Below are positions 43,944-53,154 of a DNA stretch of 64,000 nt, one piece after another (positions within the stretch are counted from its first letter, which is position 1; every line of letters starts with the position of its first letter). The DNA comes from JAIDVZ01 sp964486285 (lineage in GTDB: Bacteria; Verrucomicrobiota; Verrucomicrobiia; Opitutales; JAIRKQ01). The position numbers and the translations under genes are program-made. The notes beneath the pieces are model-generated. The model had not been told where the DNA came from. It searched no databases and was given only the letters and a program-made list of their open reading frames with translations. The stretch spans positions 1-64,000 of the forward strand of contig CAZALH010000004.1 in assembly GCA_964486285.1 (NCBI GenBank). The letters are read 5' to 3'.

Positions 43944-45176
43944 TTATAGTATCAACCAAAGGATAGATTTTAGCATAGAAAATATTATAACTGTTAGTAT
44001 AGCTGATGCAGGGACTGTGATTATCCAGGTTAGAAATATTTTTGTCAGTAATCTGAGATTTAATCCACTTAATCCTTGTTCTAAACTTACTCCAATAACT
44101 GCTCCGGTAGCAGCGTGAGTAGAGCTAACTGGTAACCCCAACATAGATGACAAAATTATTGTTGTAACTGTTGCGAAATCGACACTAAATCCATAAGAAT
44201 TTGTTAAAAGTGTAATTTTATGCCCTAAAGTAGCGATTACTTTATGTCCAAGTATTAAAACTCCAGCAGACATTCCTAATCCTCCAATTGCAAGCATCCA
44301 TATAGGAATGGTATATTGGTTGAATGTTTCTGGAATGATATTGTTTTTTGTAACAAAATATATAGCTAGCACTGGTGTTATGCTATTAGCTACATCATTT
44401 GATCCAATTGCGAATCCGACTAAACATGATGTCCCCGCTTGAAATCTTTTAAAAATTCGCTCTGCTCCATGTTCATTAGGTTTAGAACGTTTGGCAATAT
44501 GTTTTGCAATGAAAAAAAGGACAGTATATACTGACAAAAGAACAATAAAAAAGGTGTATGAAATTTTAAAATTTCTCAAAGAAGTTCCTCTCTTGATGGC
44601 AAATGTTATTATGCATAACGTTATACATCCTAAAATAGGGATCCATCGACATGTTCTTTCCAAAATATTTTCAACGCCCTTGCGAAATATTATGAATTTT
44701 ATTATCTTGCTCATTAGCAATGAGCATGTAGCGGCTATAAATGGAGATATTATCCACGATAATGTTAAGATTGAAAAACATGCCCAATTGATCGAATTAA
44801 TTCCTCCAAGGATAAGTGCAATGCCTATCATGCTGCCAACAATTGCATGAGTTGAACTTACAGGTAGTCCTGTTTGAGTTGATAATAAAACAAAACATCC
44901 TGATGCAACTAAGCATGATAACATCCCGATAATATAACTGTTGATATCATGAAATGTGCCGACGTGTATCACCCCATCAATTAATGTGCTAGATACATTC
45001 CCTCCAAGTACTATGGCTCCAAAAAAGTTTAAGATTGCGGCTATAACTAATGCATGTTTTAACTTAAGTGCTTTAGAACCGACGGCAGCAGCAAATGCAT
45101 TAGCTACATCATTTGCTCCATTATTAAATGCCATGAACATGGCACCAATTATTGATATAATTAGAATAAATATCAT
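43944..45176 (-). CDS. pit: Inorganic phosphate transporter, PiT family
   Basis: Low-affinity phosphate permease driven by ion gradient. The 410 residues form about ten membrane helices in two repeated halves, each with the family motif: FNNGANDVANAFAAAVGSKAL near the N-terminus, given here as NNGANDVANAFA, and IGSNDVANSI in the second half. LPVSSTHA also occurs in each half. This duplication is the normal PiT layout. priA follows with no gap. Confidence 0.94.
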   Translation of the reverse strand: MIFILIISIIGAMFMAFNNGANDVANAFAAAVGSKALKLKHALVIAAILNFFGAIVLGGNVSSTLIDGVIHVGTFHDINSYIIGMLSCLVASGCFVLLSTQTGLPVSSTHAIVGSMIGIALILGGINSINWACFSILTLSWIISPFIAATCSLLMSKIIKFIIFRKGVENILERTCRWIPILGCITLCIITFAIKRGTSLRNFKISYTFFIVLLSVYTVLFFIAKHIAKRSKPNEHGAERIFKRFQAGTSCLVGFAIGSNDVANSITPVLAIYFVTKNNIIPETFNQYTIPIWMLAIGGLGMSAGVLILGHKVIATLGHKITLLTNSYGFSVDFATVTTIILSSMLGLPVSSTHAATGAVIGVSLEQGLSGLNLRLLTKIFLTWIITVPASAILTVIIFSMLKSILWLIL

Positions 45177-45293
45177 TGATAATTATCTATGACCATATAA
45201 TAAGGATGGCTCATTAAAGTAAAAATGCCATTTTACGTTTAAAAAGTAACTTTTCATAAAAAATTCTCTAGAATTCAAAAGCATATAATTTTC

Positions 45294-46646
45294 TTAAAAT
45301 TTCATATTATCTTTTAGGCTGAGTCCAAATTGTGAAGCTAGTGCCTTCATGTTTTTTACCCCCTTTTCTCCTTTAAATGATTTCATCATCTTTTGCATTT
45401 GAGAAAATTGTTTTAACAGTGAATTTACATCTTTAATTTCTACTCCTGCTCCACGAGCAATACGAGACCGACGATGCTGATCAATGATGCTTGGTTTTCT
45501 ACGTTCTTGAATTGTCATTGATTGAATTATTGCTTGAATCTGTTTTAATTTACCGTTCTCACTATCAGAAATGTTCATATTGTGTGCACCGGGCAGCATC
45601 TTCATTAGTGAAGATATTGGACCTAATTTTTGAATTTGTTTTAAGCTTTGTAAAAAATCTTCAAGATCGAACTGAGCTTTCCTTATTTTTGAACTTAATC
45701 TTTTTTGTTCAGATTCATCGACTTGCTGTTGTGCTTTTTCGACGAGAGACACTACATCCCCCATGCCTAATATACGTTGAGCTAAACGTTTAGGATAAAG
45801 GATTTCTAAATCTGCGATATGTTCCCCTGTACCTAGCAAACGAATTGGTACGCCGGTTACACTTTTCATTGATAGTGCTGCACCAGCACGTGCATTACCA
45901 TCGAGTTTCGTCAATATTATGCCAGTTAAGTTCAGTGCTTCATGAAATGTTTTAGCTACATTTGCTGCTTCTTGCCCTGCTGCTGCATCAGATACAAGAA
46001 ATGTTTCATCAGGGGAAATAATCTTTTTTAAAATTTTTATTTCGTTTATTAGATCCTGATCGATTTGCAATCGCCCAGCGGTGTCGAATATTATGGCATT
46101 ATAAGTGTTATTTGTTGCAAATTTTAAGGCATGTTCTGCAATTTTCGGTACATCTTGAATGTTTCGCTCGCAAAAGCAAGCGACATTATTATCTTTTGCT
46201 AATATTTCTAATTGATCAATTGCTGCTGGTCTTTGAGTATCACATGCTACGAGAAGCGGTGAGTATCCTTTTTTAGATAAGAAAAGTGCTAATTTTGCAG
46301 CGGTTGTAGTTTTCCCTGCTCCATGTAGTCCTGTTAGAAGAATTTTTAGTGGCTTTTTTTCAAAAGAGGCAATATTTTCTTCTGAACCGAGTAATGATGA
46401 TATTTCGTCGTATATAATTTTTACTATCTGTTGCTCCGGTGCGATTTTTGCTAATACCTCTTGCCCAAGAGATTTTTGTTTAACGTTTTCAATTAAATTG
46501 TTTACTATCTCAACATTGACATCGGCATCGATTAAGGCGAGTCGCAACTCTTCTAATGCTTCAGATATATTTTTTTCTGTAATTTTCCCAAGTCCACGTA
46601 AGTTTTTAAATGTCTTGGCTATTTTTGCAGCAATAGATTCAAACAT
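45294..46646 (-). CDS. ffh: Signal recognition particle protein Ffh
   Basis: GTPase that binds signal sequences as they leave the ribosome and delivers them to FtsY. Domains: N-terminal helical bundle; G domain with GLHGAGKTTTAAKLA, DTAGRLQIDQDL and TKLDGNARAGAALS; and the M domain with SRIARGAGVEIKDVN and Met-rich helices. The start is taken at the ATG giving MFESIAAKIAKTF, the usual family start; a TTG lies four codons upstream. It follows acpS by 4 bases. Confidence 0.96.
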   Translation of the reverse strand: MFESIAAKIAKTFKNLRGLGKITEKNISEALEELRLALIDADVNVEIVNNLIENVKQKSLGQEVLAKIAPEQQIVKIIYDEISSLLGSEENIASFEKKPLKILLTGLHGAGKTTTAAKLALFLSKKGYSPLLVACDTQRPAAIDQLEILAKDNNVACFCERNIQDVPKIAEHALKFATNNTYNAIIFDTAGRLQIDQDLINEIKILKKIISPDETFLVSDAAAGQEAANVAKTFHEALNLTGIILTKLDGNARAGAALSMKSVTGVPIRLLGTGEHIADLEILYPKRLAQRILGMGDVVSLVEKAQQQVDESEQKRLSSKIRKAQFDLEDFLQSLKQIQKLGPISSLMKMLPGAHNMNISDSENGKLKQIQAIIQSMTIQERRKPSIIDQHRRSRIARGAGVEIKDVNSLLKQFSQMQKMMKSFKGEKGVKNMKALASQFGLSLKDNMKF

Positions 46647-46650
46647 ATCT

Positions 46651-47046
46651 TTATCCAATAAGTATAACTACGGCTTGAGCAAGTGTTTTAGTGTGAGACA
46701 GTGAAATTTTTGTTGAATTAAATCCATATTTTTTCACTAGGTTTGCGGCATTTTCTGAAAGCTTTATTTCTGGTTGCCCAGAATTTGTATTTTTTACTGA
46801 AACATCATGCCACTTTAATAAACTTCCAATGCCTATACCAATTCCAAGAGCCTTAGAAAATGCTTCTTTAGCTGCGAATCTGGCGGCGAGTGACTGTACG
46901 TTGATGTAATTATTGGTACAATATTTTAATTCATATTCAGTGAATATTTTCTTTAAAAAACGATTACTGAATTTTGAAATAGCATCATTAATGCGATAAA
47001 TATCAACTATATCTGTTCCGACGGAAATTTTTAGTTTATTGGACAT
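46651..47046 (-). CDS. acpS: Holo-[acyl-carrier-protein] synthase
   Basis: Transfers 4'-phosphopantetheine from CoA to acyl carrier protein. Motifs: VGTDIVDIYRINDAI near the N-terminus and LAARFAAKEAFSKALGIGIG with the metal-binding Glu, plus SLSHTKTLAQAVVIL at the C-terminus. The ATG at 47044-47046 is chosen because AcpS starts just before the I-x-V-G-T-D motif; the open frame goes back 15 more codons. Length 131 is normal. Confidence 0.93.
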   Translation of the reverse strand: MSNKLKISVGTDIVDIYRINDAISKFSNRFLKKIFTEYELKYCTNNYINVQSLAARFAAKEAFSKALGIGIGIGSLLKWHDVSVKNTNSGQPEIKLSENAANLVKKYGFNSTKISLSHTKTLAQAVVILIG

Positions 47047-47169
47047 TTGAGACCTGTATAAATTAAAAAGTAGAAATATACAACTGTGCAATTATGATTT
47101 CTCTGTTATAATTTAGTTGTGCTTTTTTTGTAAATTGTTACACTCTCTTAAAAACAAACAAGAAAATTT

Positions 47170-48894
47170 ATGGGAAATGAAGTTAAACAAGTATCGACGG
47201 TACAATCTGGTAACACTAATAATGTTAGTGAAGTACAGAAAGCAGGAACCAACTCGATTCAACAAACAGATATAGTTCCGCCTGTATCAGACAGTAATGT
47301 TCCTCCAAGGAATATAGAGGAGACAAAAAATCAAAGGACAACGGCACGATTTCCAGTTGATAAAAGATCTAGAGAAGCTTGTGAGAATTATGAATGTACT
47401 GAGAATTCGGGGAGCGTAGTTCCAGGAAATGTAGTTGAGAAAATTACTAATACGCAAAAAAATATCTTGAGTGATTTAAAGGCATTACCGTTTCGTATTG
47501 TGTCAGAGTTAGTAGCAATTGTTGGAGCGTCTATTAAATTAGGTTTATTATTAGGTGCTGGAGTGGCAGCAGCGATAAGTAATCCGGTTTCACTGATAAT
47601 AACCGCGGGTATATGCCTAGTAGGGACTATATTTTTAATCCGCGATTTGGCAAATGCTTTTAATAGAGCAAGAGAAATTTTAGGATTGGCCAATCAAGCT
47701 AAAGAAGAAATTGAGGCTGCTCAAGAGAACATAGAGACACAAAAACAAGCAATTGATGAAGCGAATAACGCTATCGAAAAGTTAGAAAAAAATTTAGGTA
47801 AATCAAATTCTGCAAATAAAGATTTGCAAAGTAAAAATGTTGAATTTCAATCATTAATTGATAAACAACGAGAATCATTAATTGCGTCCGAAGCACTAGT
47901 TGAGGATATAGCTAATCGGTTAAGTAATTATGCTAACATATTTCAAGAAACTGCCAAACAATCTTTAGAAGAAGCTACTAAAGATATTTCTCAAACATTG
48001 GAAACTTTAGGTGCTACACAAGAATCAGTGGCAAAACGTATTGAAACTTTAAAAAATAAGGTCAATGCAGAATTTGGAAATATTGACCGATTAGCCTCAG
48101 AACAGAGAACAATATTACAGGAAGGATTAAGTGAATTTAAAACATTAAAAGAACAGGGTAATCCAAAAGCTGTTAAATGTTTATTGAATGCCATCAGTAA
48201 AACTTTATCAGTTAATGAAGCAATAAGCACATGTTCTAAAAATTTACACAATACACTGAAACAAGACTTAGATGCTTTAAGTAAAGCAGTTACTAAGAGA
48301 ATGCAAGAACTTTCTTCGAAAATCAATACAACTAAAGAAAACTTAGAAGCCAAAGAAGCTGAAATAGAAAACTTAGAAGCACAAAAGTCTGAAACGTTAA
48401 TTAAATTGAAAGAGTTAGAGGAAAAATTAGGCAGTACTAAAAATGATAATTCGGATTTATCTGATCTTATTAGAGAACAACAAACCTTGTTAGCAAATGT
48501 ACAAAATGGTTTAGTGGCAGCTAAAAATGATAGAGAAAAATTAGCTGAAATGTTAGATAAAATAGGCGGAGATAATGAAACATTGAATGCTAGGGTCGAG
48601 CGTATGCGTGTTATAAATAAAGCTATAGTTGAAAATGCTAAAAAAGCTGCTGCTGGTGAAAATAGTAATTGGCTGAAAGCGGTACTCGGTGGTTTACTAG
48701 GAGGCACTGTTGGTGGTGGTGCAGGTGCTGCTGTTGGTGTATATGTGGGAGAGAAAGTTATACCTGATGTTGTTGCGGAAAAAGTTGAAGGCGTGGTGCA
48801 AAAAGTTGGAGGCGTGGTACAGCAAGTTGGGAATAATGCTTTGGAAACTATAAATCCTCTGAAGGGGCTTGAATTTGATTTCAGTGATTTTTGA
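47170..48894 (+). CDS. Large coiled-coil protein with bilobed hydrophobic region, Inc-like
   Basis: A 574-residue protein without signal peptide. The first 105 residues are polar and disordered. Residues about 109-157 form a bilobed hydrophobic region (two lobes split by S-N-P), like the defining domain of chlamydial inclusion-membrane proteins. A long coiled coil follows, about 160-480, rich in Glu, Lys, Ala and Leu. A Gly-rich hydrophobic segment (about 493-520) and short repeats K-V-E-G-V-V-Q / K-V-G-G-V-V-Q at 538-553 end the protein. No homologous family is recognised. A T3SS-secreted host-membrane protein is the best guess; a structural cell protein is the alternative. Confidence 0.6.
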   Translation: MGNEVKQVSTVQSGNTNNVSEVQKAGTNSIQQTDIVPPVSDSNVPPRNIEETKNQRTTARFPVDKRSREACENYECTENSGSVVPGNVVEKITNTQKNILSDLKALPFRIVSELVAIVGASIKLGLLLGAGVAAAISNPVSLIITAGICLVGTIFLIRDLANAFNRAREILGLANQAKEEIEAAQENIETQKQAIDEANNAIEKLEKNLGKSNSANKDLQSKNVEFQSLIDKQRESLIASEALVEDIANRLSNYANIFQETAKQSLEEATKDISQTLETLGATQESVAKRIETLKNKVNAEFGNIDRLASEQRTILQEGLSEFKTLKEQGNPKAVKCLLNAISKTLSVNEAISTCSKNLHNTLKQDLDALSKAVTKRMQELSSKINTTKENLEAKEAEIENLEAQKSETLIKLKELEEKLGSTKNDNSDLSDLIREQQTLLANVQNGLVAAKNDREKLAEMLDKIGGDNETLNARVERMRVINKAIVENAKKAAAGENSNWLKAVLGGLLGGTVGGGAGAAVGVYVGEKVIPDVVAEKVEGVVQKVGGVVQQVGNNALETINPLKGLEFDFSDF

Positions 48895-48938
48895 TTATGG
48901 TAATTTCCAGCAGAGACAAACTTCGGGAGAATTTTGTA

Positions 48939-50645
48939 TTACTCTAACAATTTTGATTCAATTATTTGCTTACAGGTGCCTAGATCTAGTTTTCCGGTGG
49001 CTAAACTTGGAATGTCATCTAAAATGATGCATTCCCTAGGTATCCAAAGGGGAGAAATTCCGGCTTGTAAAAGTTTTTCACGCAAAAATTGCATATTAAT
49101 TTCTTTTTCACTAAGCAAAATTAAACTTTCCCCTTTCTTCTTATCTGTTCGTGACATTATTGCAATTTCTGGGCCATTTTCATGCGTAAGTGATAGTATT
49201 CGAGAAATTGCTTCCTCTAGTCCCACATGAGGGACCATTTCTCCACCAATTTTTGAAAACCGTGATACTCGGCCTTCAATATATAAAAATCCATCAGAAT
49301 CTAAGCGGGCTAAGTCACCAGTTATTAACCAACCATCGCGTAGAATTTGCTTGGTAGATAATTCATCGTTTAAATAGCCATTAAAAATATTTGGTCCTTT
49401 TAAGCATAATATTCCAACTTCTCCAAGTGGAATCGGCTTGCCCGTTTCTGGACCAATAAATTTTACAGCAATCCCAGGTAGTATTCTCCCAACAGATCCC
49501 TTTTTGTTGTTTGTATTTTGGTCACCGTCTTTAGGGAAATTTAATGAAACAATAGGAGACGCTTCAGTTAATCCATATCCAGCGACCATTTCAGATCCAA
49601 AACTTCTTTCCCAAGAATTTATCAAGTCGATCGATACCTTTTCTCCGCCACCAGCTACAACGCGTAACGACTTTAATAAGTCTGGAGAAACTTTATTAAA
49701 ATATTGTTTAAAAAAAGTAGGAGTACTTAATGTAATGGTAATATTTTCTTTTTTTATAACATTAGCGATCTTTTTGATTTCTAATGGACTAGTACATGTT
49801 GCTGTTTTTATCCCAAATAATAAACAAAACCACATGTTTACTAGCATCCCAAAGCTATGAAATATTGGTAAACTGGCAAGTATGCTATCAGTTGGTTTAA
49901 TGAGTCCTAGTTTTTTTATCTGTATGCAATTAGCTATTAAGTTCTTATGAGATAACACAATACCCTTAGGTTTCCCAGTAGTCCCTGAAGAAAATATTAT
50001 AGTTGCTTCATTGTTTCCACCAATAGTTGTAATTTTAAACTTTTTAGCTAGAAAATTTGAGGGTAATAGGCAAAATAAGCCGAATAACCGTGTAATTGAA
50101 AACTTACTAAAACTAGAAATTATTTTAGCAATATCTAACACATTTTGTGTCCACGGAAACTGAGGAAATCGTTCTAGTAATACATCTATAGAAATTATAG
50201 TCCTTATGCCGGCTTGCTCAATTGCTGATTGAATTGCACTTCGCCCTAAGGTGAAATTTAAATTAACTGGTGTTTTATTAGCAAATAATAACGCTAGGTT
50301 AGCAATATGTGATCCTGCCCCTGCTGGAAGGGCGATCCCTATTCGTCGTTCATTGATATGTTTTTTTATTTTTTTTGCTAACAATAATGATAATGCCAGG
50401 AGTATACCAGCGCGTATAACTTTAGGATTATCTGTTGTATAGTCAGTCAAAACAATTTTTAAGGGATTCCTAGCTAATACATGAAAGATATAATTCCCAA
50501 GATTGCCATCTAGTATTGGTAAATTTTCAATAGATTTTATATCATTTTCAAAAATAAAATCACTGTTGTTTATATTTTTGTGTACAGACGAAAAATCGTA
50601 ACGTTTTATAGAGTGTAAGCTAGAATAAATACTTTTTAGTGACAT
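48939..50645 (-). CDS. AMP-binding acyl-ACP/acyl-CoA synthetase (Aas-like)
   Basis: A 568-residue ANL-superfamily enzyme that activates fatty acids as acyl-AMP. The AMP motif IIFSSGTTGKPKGIVLSHKN is near residue 215, AGYGLTEASPIVSLN follows, and the C-terminal GWLITGDLARLDSDGFLYIEGR and KIGGEMVP complete the family set. It resembles the synthetase half of Aas (2-acylglycerophosphoethanolamine acyltransferase/acyl-ACP synthetase) but has no acyltransferase domain. It may recycle or scavenge host fatty acids. It starts on the last base of the upstream HAD gene (coupled). Confidence 0.82.
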   Translation of the reverse strand: MSLKSIYSSLHSIKRYDFSSVHKNINNSDFIFENDIKSIENLPILDGNLGNYIFHVLARNPLKIVLTDYTTDNPKVIRAGILLALSLLLAKKIKKHINERRIGIALPAGAGSHIANLALLFANKTPVNLNFTLGRSAIQSAIEQAGIRTIISIDVLLERFPQFPWTQNVLDIAKIISSFSKFSITRLFGLFCLLPSNFLAKKFKITTIGGNNEATIIFSSGTTGKPKGIVLSHKNLIANCIQIKKLGLIKPTDSILASLPIFHSFGMLVNMWFCLLFGIKTATCTSPLEIKKIANVIKKENITITLSTPTFFKQYFNKVSPDLLKSLRVVAGGGEKVSIDLINSWERSFGSEMVAGYGLTEASPIVSLNFPKDGDQNTNNKKGSVGRILPGIAVKFIGPETGKPIPLGEVGILCLKGPNIFNGYLNDELSTKQILRDGWLITGDLARLDSDGFLYIEGRVSRFSKIGGEMVPHVGLEEAISRILSLTHENGPEIAIMSRTDKKKGESLILLSEKEINMQFLREKLLQAGISPLWIPRECIILDDIPSLATGKLDLGTCKQIIESKLLE

Positions 50646-51526
50646 TATATTATGTAATTTGGTAATTGCTCAAATTTTGTGAAAATTATATTTGGCTTAC
50701 AAGTATTAATTTCTTCCTCTGAAGATGCATTATTGTATGATTTTGCATCACCGGCAAATAACGCAGTTTTAAATCCAAAATTGTTAGCAGGTATAATATC
50801 ACAGTGAGCATCATTGCCGATATACAATGTTTCATCAGGGTCTATTCCTAAATGACGCAACCCTTGAATACATGTCTCAAATAAAATAGATGAAGGTTTT
50901 ATATGCTTATGTTCAAATGACCATATACAGATTGGTTTTTTAAAACCAAGTGTTTCTAGACTATTTTGATATAACGTTTCTAACGCTAACGGTGTATAAA
51001 ATTGTGCTGTAGATATTACCCCGGAACAAATGTCGTTATCTTGTAATGTTCGCAAAAATTCTATAGTTCCTTGGCGCGGCCATACAGGGTTAACACGAAA
51101 TTCGTAGTTTAATATCACTCGTCGTATAGATTTTTCTGTCATGTCACCATCAACGATTCCTTGTGTAAATAGCTCATTCAAATAATCTTGCCATACATCA
51201 CAAATATTTATTTCAGGATACGTAATTCCTTCAGACTTTCTGATGCCGTAATGAATGTTTATATATTCTCCGTACATTTCACCCAAATTAATATCTGATT
51301 CTGAAACTTCAAAATTAGAAACTTTTAAGGCTTCTCGGATAGCTGTATCATTTTCAAGAGGGGATTCTGATAGTGAGTTTTTACCAACATTTGAAATTAA
51401 TAATGTGCCATAAATATCAAAAATTACTGCTCGAATATTATTTATTTTTTTTAATTTTGGTTTTACTTGAGTTGGTGTTGATTTTAATGGCTTTGAAAGG
51501 GTTTGTATTATTTTTGAAACCGTCAT
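50645..51526 (-). CDS. HAD-like hydrolase with altered catalytic motif
   Basis: A 293-residue HAD superfamily protein. Motif I reads FDIYGTLL: nucleophile Asp37 is present, but the +2 acid/base Asp is replaced by Tyr39. The Lys motif (KHIKPSSILF) and motif IV (YIGNDAHCDIIPA) are present. The substrate is unknown. The +2 change would weaken ordinary phosphatase chemistry, so it may be a non-phosphatase HAD or act on an unusual substrate. The first 30 residues are a basic, Pro/Lys-rich extension. It is coupled to the downstream Aas-like gene. Confidence 0.78.
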   Translation of the reverse strand: MTVSKIIQTLSKPLKSTPTQVKPKLKKINNIRAVIFDIYGTLLISNVGKNSLSESPLENDTAIREALKVSNFEVSESDINLGEMYGEYINIHYGIRKSEGITYPEINICDVWQDYLNELFTQGIVDGDMTEKSIRRVILNYEFRVNPVWPRQGTIEFLRTLQDNDICSGVISTAQFYTPLALETLYQNSLETLGFKKPICIWSFEHKHIKPSSILFETCIQGLRHLGIDPDETLYIGNDAHCDIIPANNFGFKTALFAGDAKSYNNASSEEEINTCKPNIIFTKFEQLPNYII

Positions 51527-51664
51527 AAATTTATGATTTGTTGAGCTTCGCCTAACATTATACTGTTAACAGGTCAAGGATTTTAATAATAGATTTTAAT
51601 CAAAAATATTTAGAGTGCTTGAATTTTTAGTGGAAATTTCTAAGGTAAGTTTAATTGAATATTT

Positions 51665-52552
51665 ATGATAAAATTTATTTCTGCCATTGATGAATCTATT
51701 GTTCAAGCAGTAAATTGTTATTTGTTGGAAAATATATTGCAGGAATGTACTGTAGAAATTGAAACGGAAACAGGGCAGTGCTTTTTATGTGGCTATTATG
51801 ATGACGTTGAAACTGGTAAAAAATTTTTCCAAGATATTAAAAACGTGTTTCCAAATATCGGTGATATAAAATGCCAAGAAATAAATAATACTGATTGGGA
51901 AAATGAATATAAAAAGTACTGTAAGCCTTGGAATTTTAAGTATATAGACTGGGTCCCATTGTGGTTGAAGGATGAAATTAAGCCACGAGAAGGTGTGGAA
52001 CCAGTATATATTGACTCTTCTTTAGCATTTGGAACAGGGATGCACGAAACTACACGTTTATGTGTCAATGGATTAGAAATGTTTTACACGATGTACAGAA
52101 GAACTGCGGATTTGTGTGTAAAGAAGTGTATTGATATTGGATGTGGGACTGGAATATTAGGAATATCTGCTATAAAAATTGGATTACAGTCGTCTTTTTT
52201 CATAGATAATGATGAACAAGCAATAAAGGTTTGTAAGGAAAATGTTCTAAATAATAATGTAAGTCCAGATAGAGTAGGATATGTGTGTTCTGACTTACGA
52301 GTTGGATTATTAGGAAGACAAGGTGACTTAGTTTTTGCCAATATCTCATCGGATGTATTAACCGATAATGTTGAAATAATTGTGTCTTCAGTAAAGCCAG
52401 GAGGATTACTGTGCCTAAGTGGAATATTAATAAAAGAAATGGATACTGTGAAACCGATATATAAAAATTGTATTACTAACGTATGGGATTCTGTGTTGGA
52501 ATCTTACGCCGAAAAAGGAGAGTGGGGAACGTTGATTTTTTGCCGAGGATAA
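51665..52552 (+). CDS. prmA: Ribosomal protein L11 methyltransferase
   Basis: SAM-dependent methyltransferase that trimethylates ribosomal protein L11. The 295-residue protein has the PrmA N-terminal domain and the signature SLAFGTGMHETTRLCVNGLE, followed by the SAM site CIDIGCGTGILGISAIKIG and the catalytic region DLVFANISSDVLT (with N-I in place of the NPPY-type motif, as in PrmA). It is divergent from the HAD gene, with about 140 bases between that may hold both promoters. Confidence 0.92.
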   Translation: MIKFISAIDESIVQAVNCYLLENILQECTVEIETETGQCFLCGYYDDVETGKKFFQDIKNVFPNIGDIKCQEINNTDWENEYKKYCKPWNFKYIDWVPLWLKDEIKPREGVEPVYIDSSLAFGTGMHETTRLCVNGLEMFYTMYRRTADLCVKKCIDIGCGTGILGISAIKIGLQSSFFIDNDEQAIKVCKENVLNNNVSPDRVGYVCSDLRVGLLGRQGDLVFANISSDVLTDNVEIIVSSVKPGGLLCLSGILIKEMDTVKPIYKNCITNVWDSVLESYAEKGEWGTLIFCRG

Positions 52553-52608
52553 TTTTCCTTGCTTTTATTTTAAAACACTTAGGATAATTAAAAAGCGAGT
52601 ATATAAAA

Positions 52609-53124
52609 ATGAAAAACCATATTGTTGCGATATTAATGCTTGGACTTACTTTGTGTACTGGATGCAGTACTACAGAGGGAACATTAGGTGGAGCTGCTAT
52701 AGGTTCAGGATTGGGCGCAGGGGTAGGGTATGCCGTTGGTAAACAGGGTGGTGCTGCATTAGGTGGTGCGGTTGGTGGATTAGCTGGGGGAGCTTTAGGG
52801 CACCATGTTGCTGAAAGTGAAAATTCTAAACAAGTGCTTCAACGTGCATATGTGCAGGAAGCTAATGACTATAATAAAAAGGGATGTCGTTCATATTTAG
52901 TATCATCGCGTGAAAAGGGTAATGAATATAAACGTTTGGAGCTTGAATGCTTAAAATTAGAAGTAGAAAAAGAAAAACTTGAATTAGAGAAACAGAAGAT
53001 AGCTTCTCGAGATCTTTTAGAAGAAAATCATGAAATGAATCAAAAAATTTTTGAATTGGAAAGAAAGTGTTTGGAATTGGAAAAACAAAAACTACAATTA
53101 GAAAAACAAATGTTGTCAGAGTAG
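52609..53124 (+). CDS. Glycine-zipper lipoprotein with C-terminal coiled coil
   Basis: A 171-residue envelope protein. It has a signal peptide with a lipobox-like L-C-T-G-C (Cys19), although the -3 residue is Cys rather than Leu. A glycine zipper from about residue 25 to 65 (GAAIGSGLGAGVGYAVG and following repeats) can insert in a membrane. A charged coiled coil with Leu-Glu-Lys heptads runs from about 100 to 171. It resembles outer-membrane glycine-zipper lipoproteins in general, but no specific family is assigned. It precedes the 528-residue conserved protein by about 30 bases. Confidence 0.7.
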   Translation: MKNHIVAILMLGLTLCTGCSTTEGTLGGAAIGSGLGAGVGYAVGKQGGAALGGAVGGLAGGALGHHVAESENSKQVLQRAYVQEANDYNKKGCRSYLVSSREKGNEYKRLELECLKLEVEKEKLELEKQKIASRDLLEENHEMNQKIFELERKCLELEKQKLQLEKQMLSE

Positions 53125-53154
53125 TGACATTTTTATAAAAGAAATTTTTAAGGT

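Noticed and set aside
44491..44850. Plus-strand open frame of 119 codons
   Set aside because: It is opposite the conserved phosphate transporter gene and has no recognisable features.
47991..48707. Long minus-strand open frame of 238 codons
   Set aside because: It is the antisense shadow of the coiled-coil gene at 47170-48894; its composition (Ser, Phe, Leu) is that expected from reading Glu/Lys/Ala-rich codons backwards, and the plus-strand gene is better supported.
52673..52800. Glycine-rich repeat DNA in the lipoprotein gene considered as a CRISPR-like or tandem repeat
   Set aside because: It encodes an ordinary glycine zipper and has no regular spacer structure; no CRISPR array is seen anywhere in the window.
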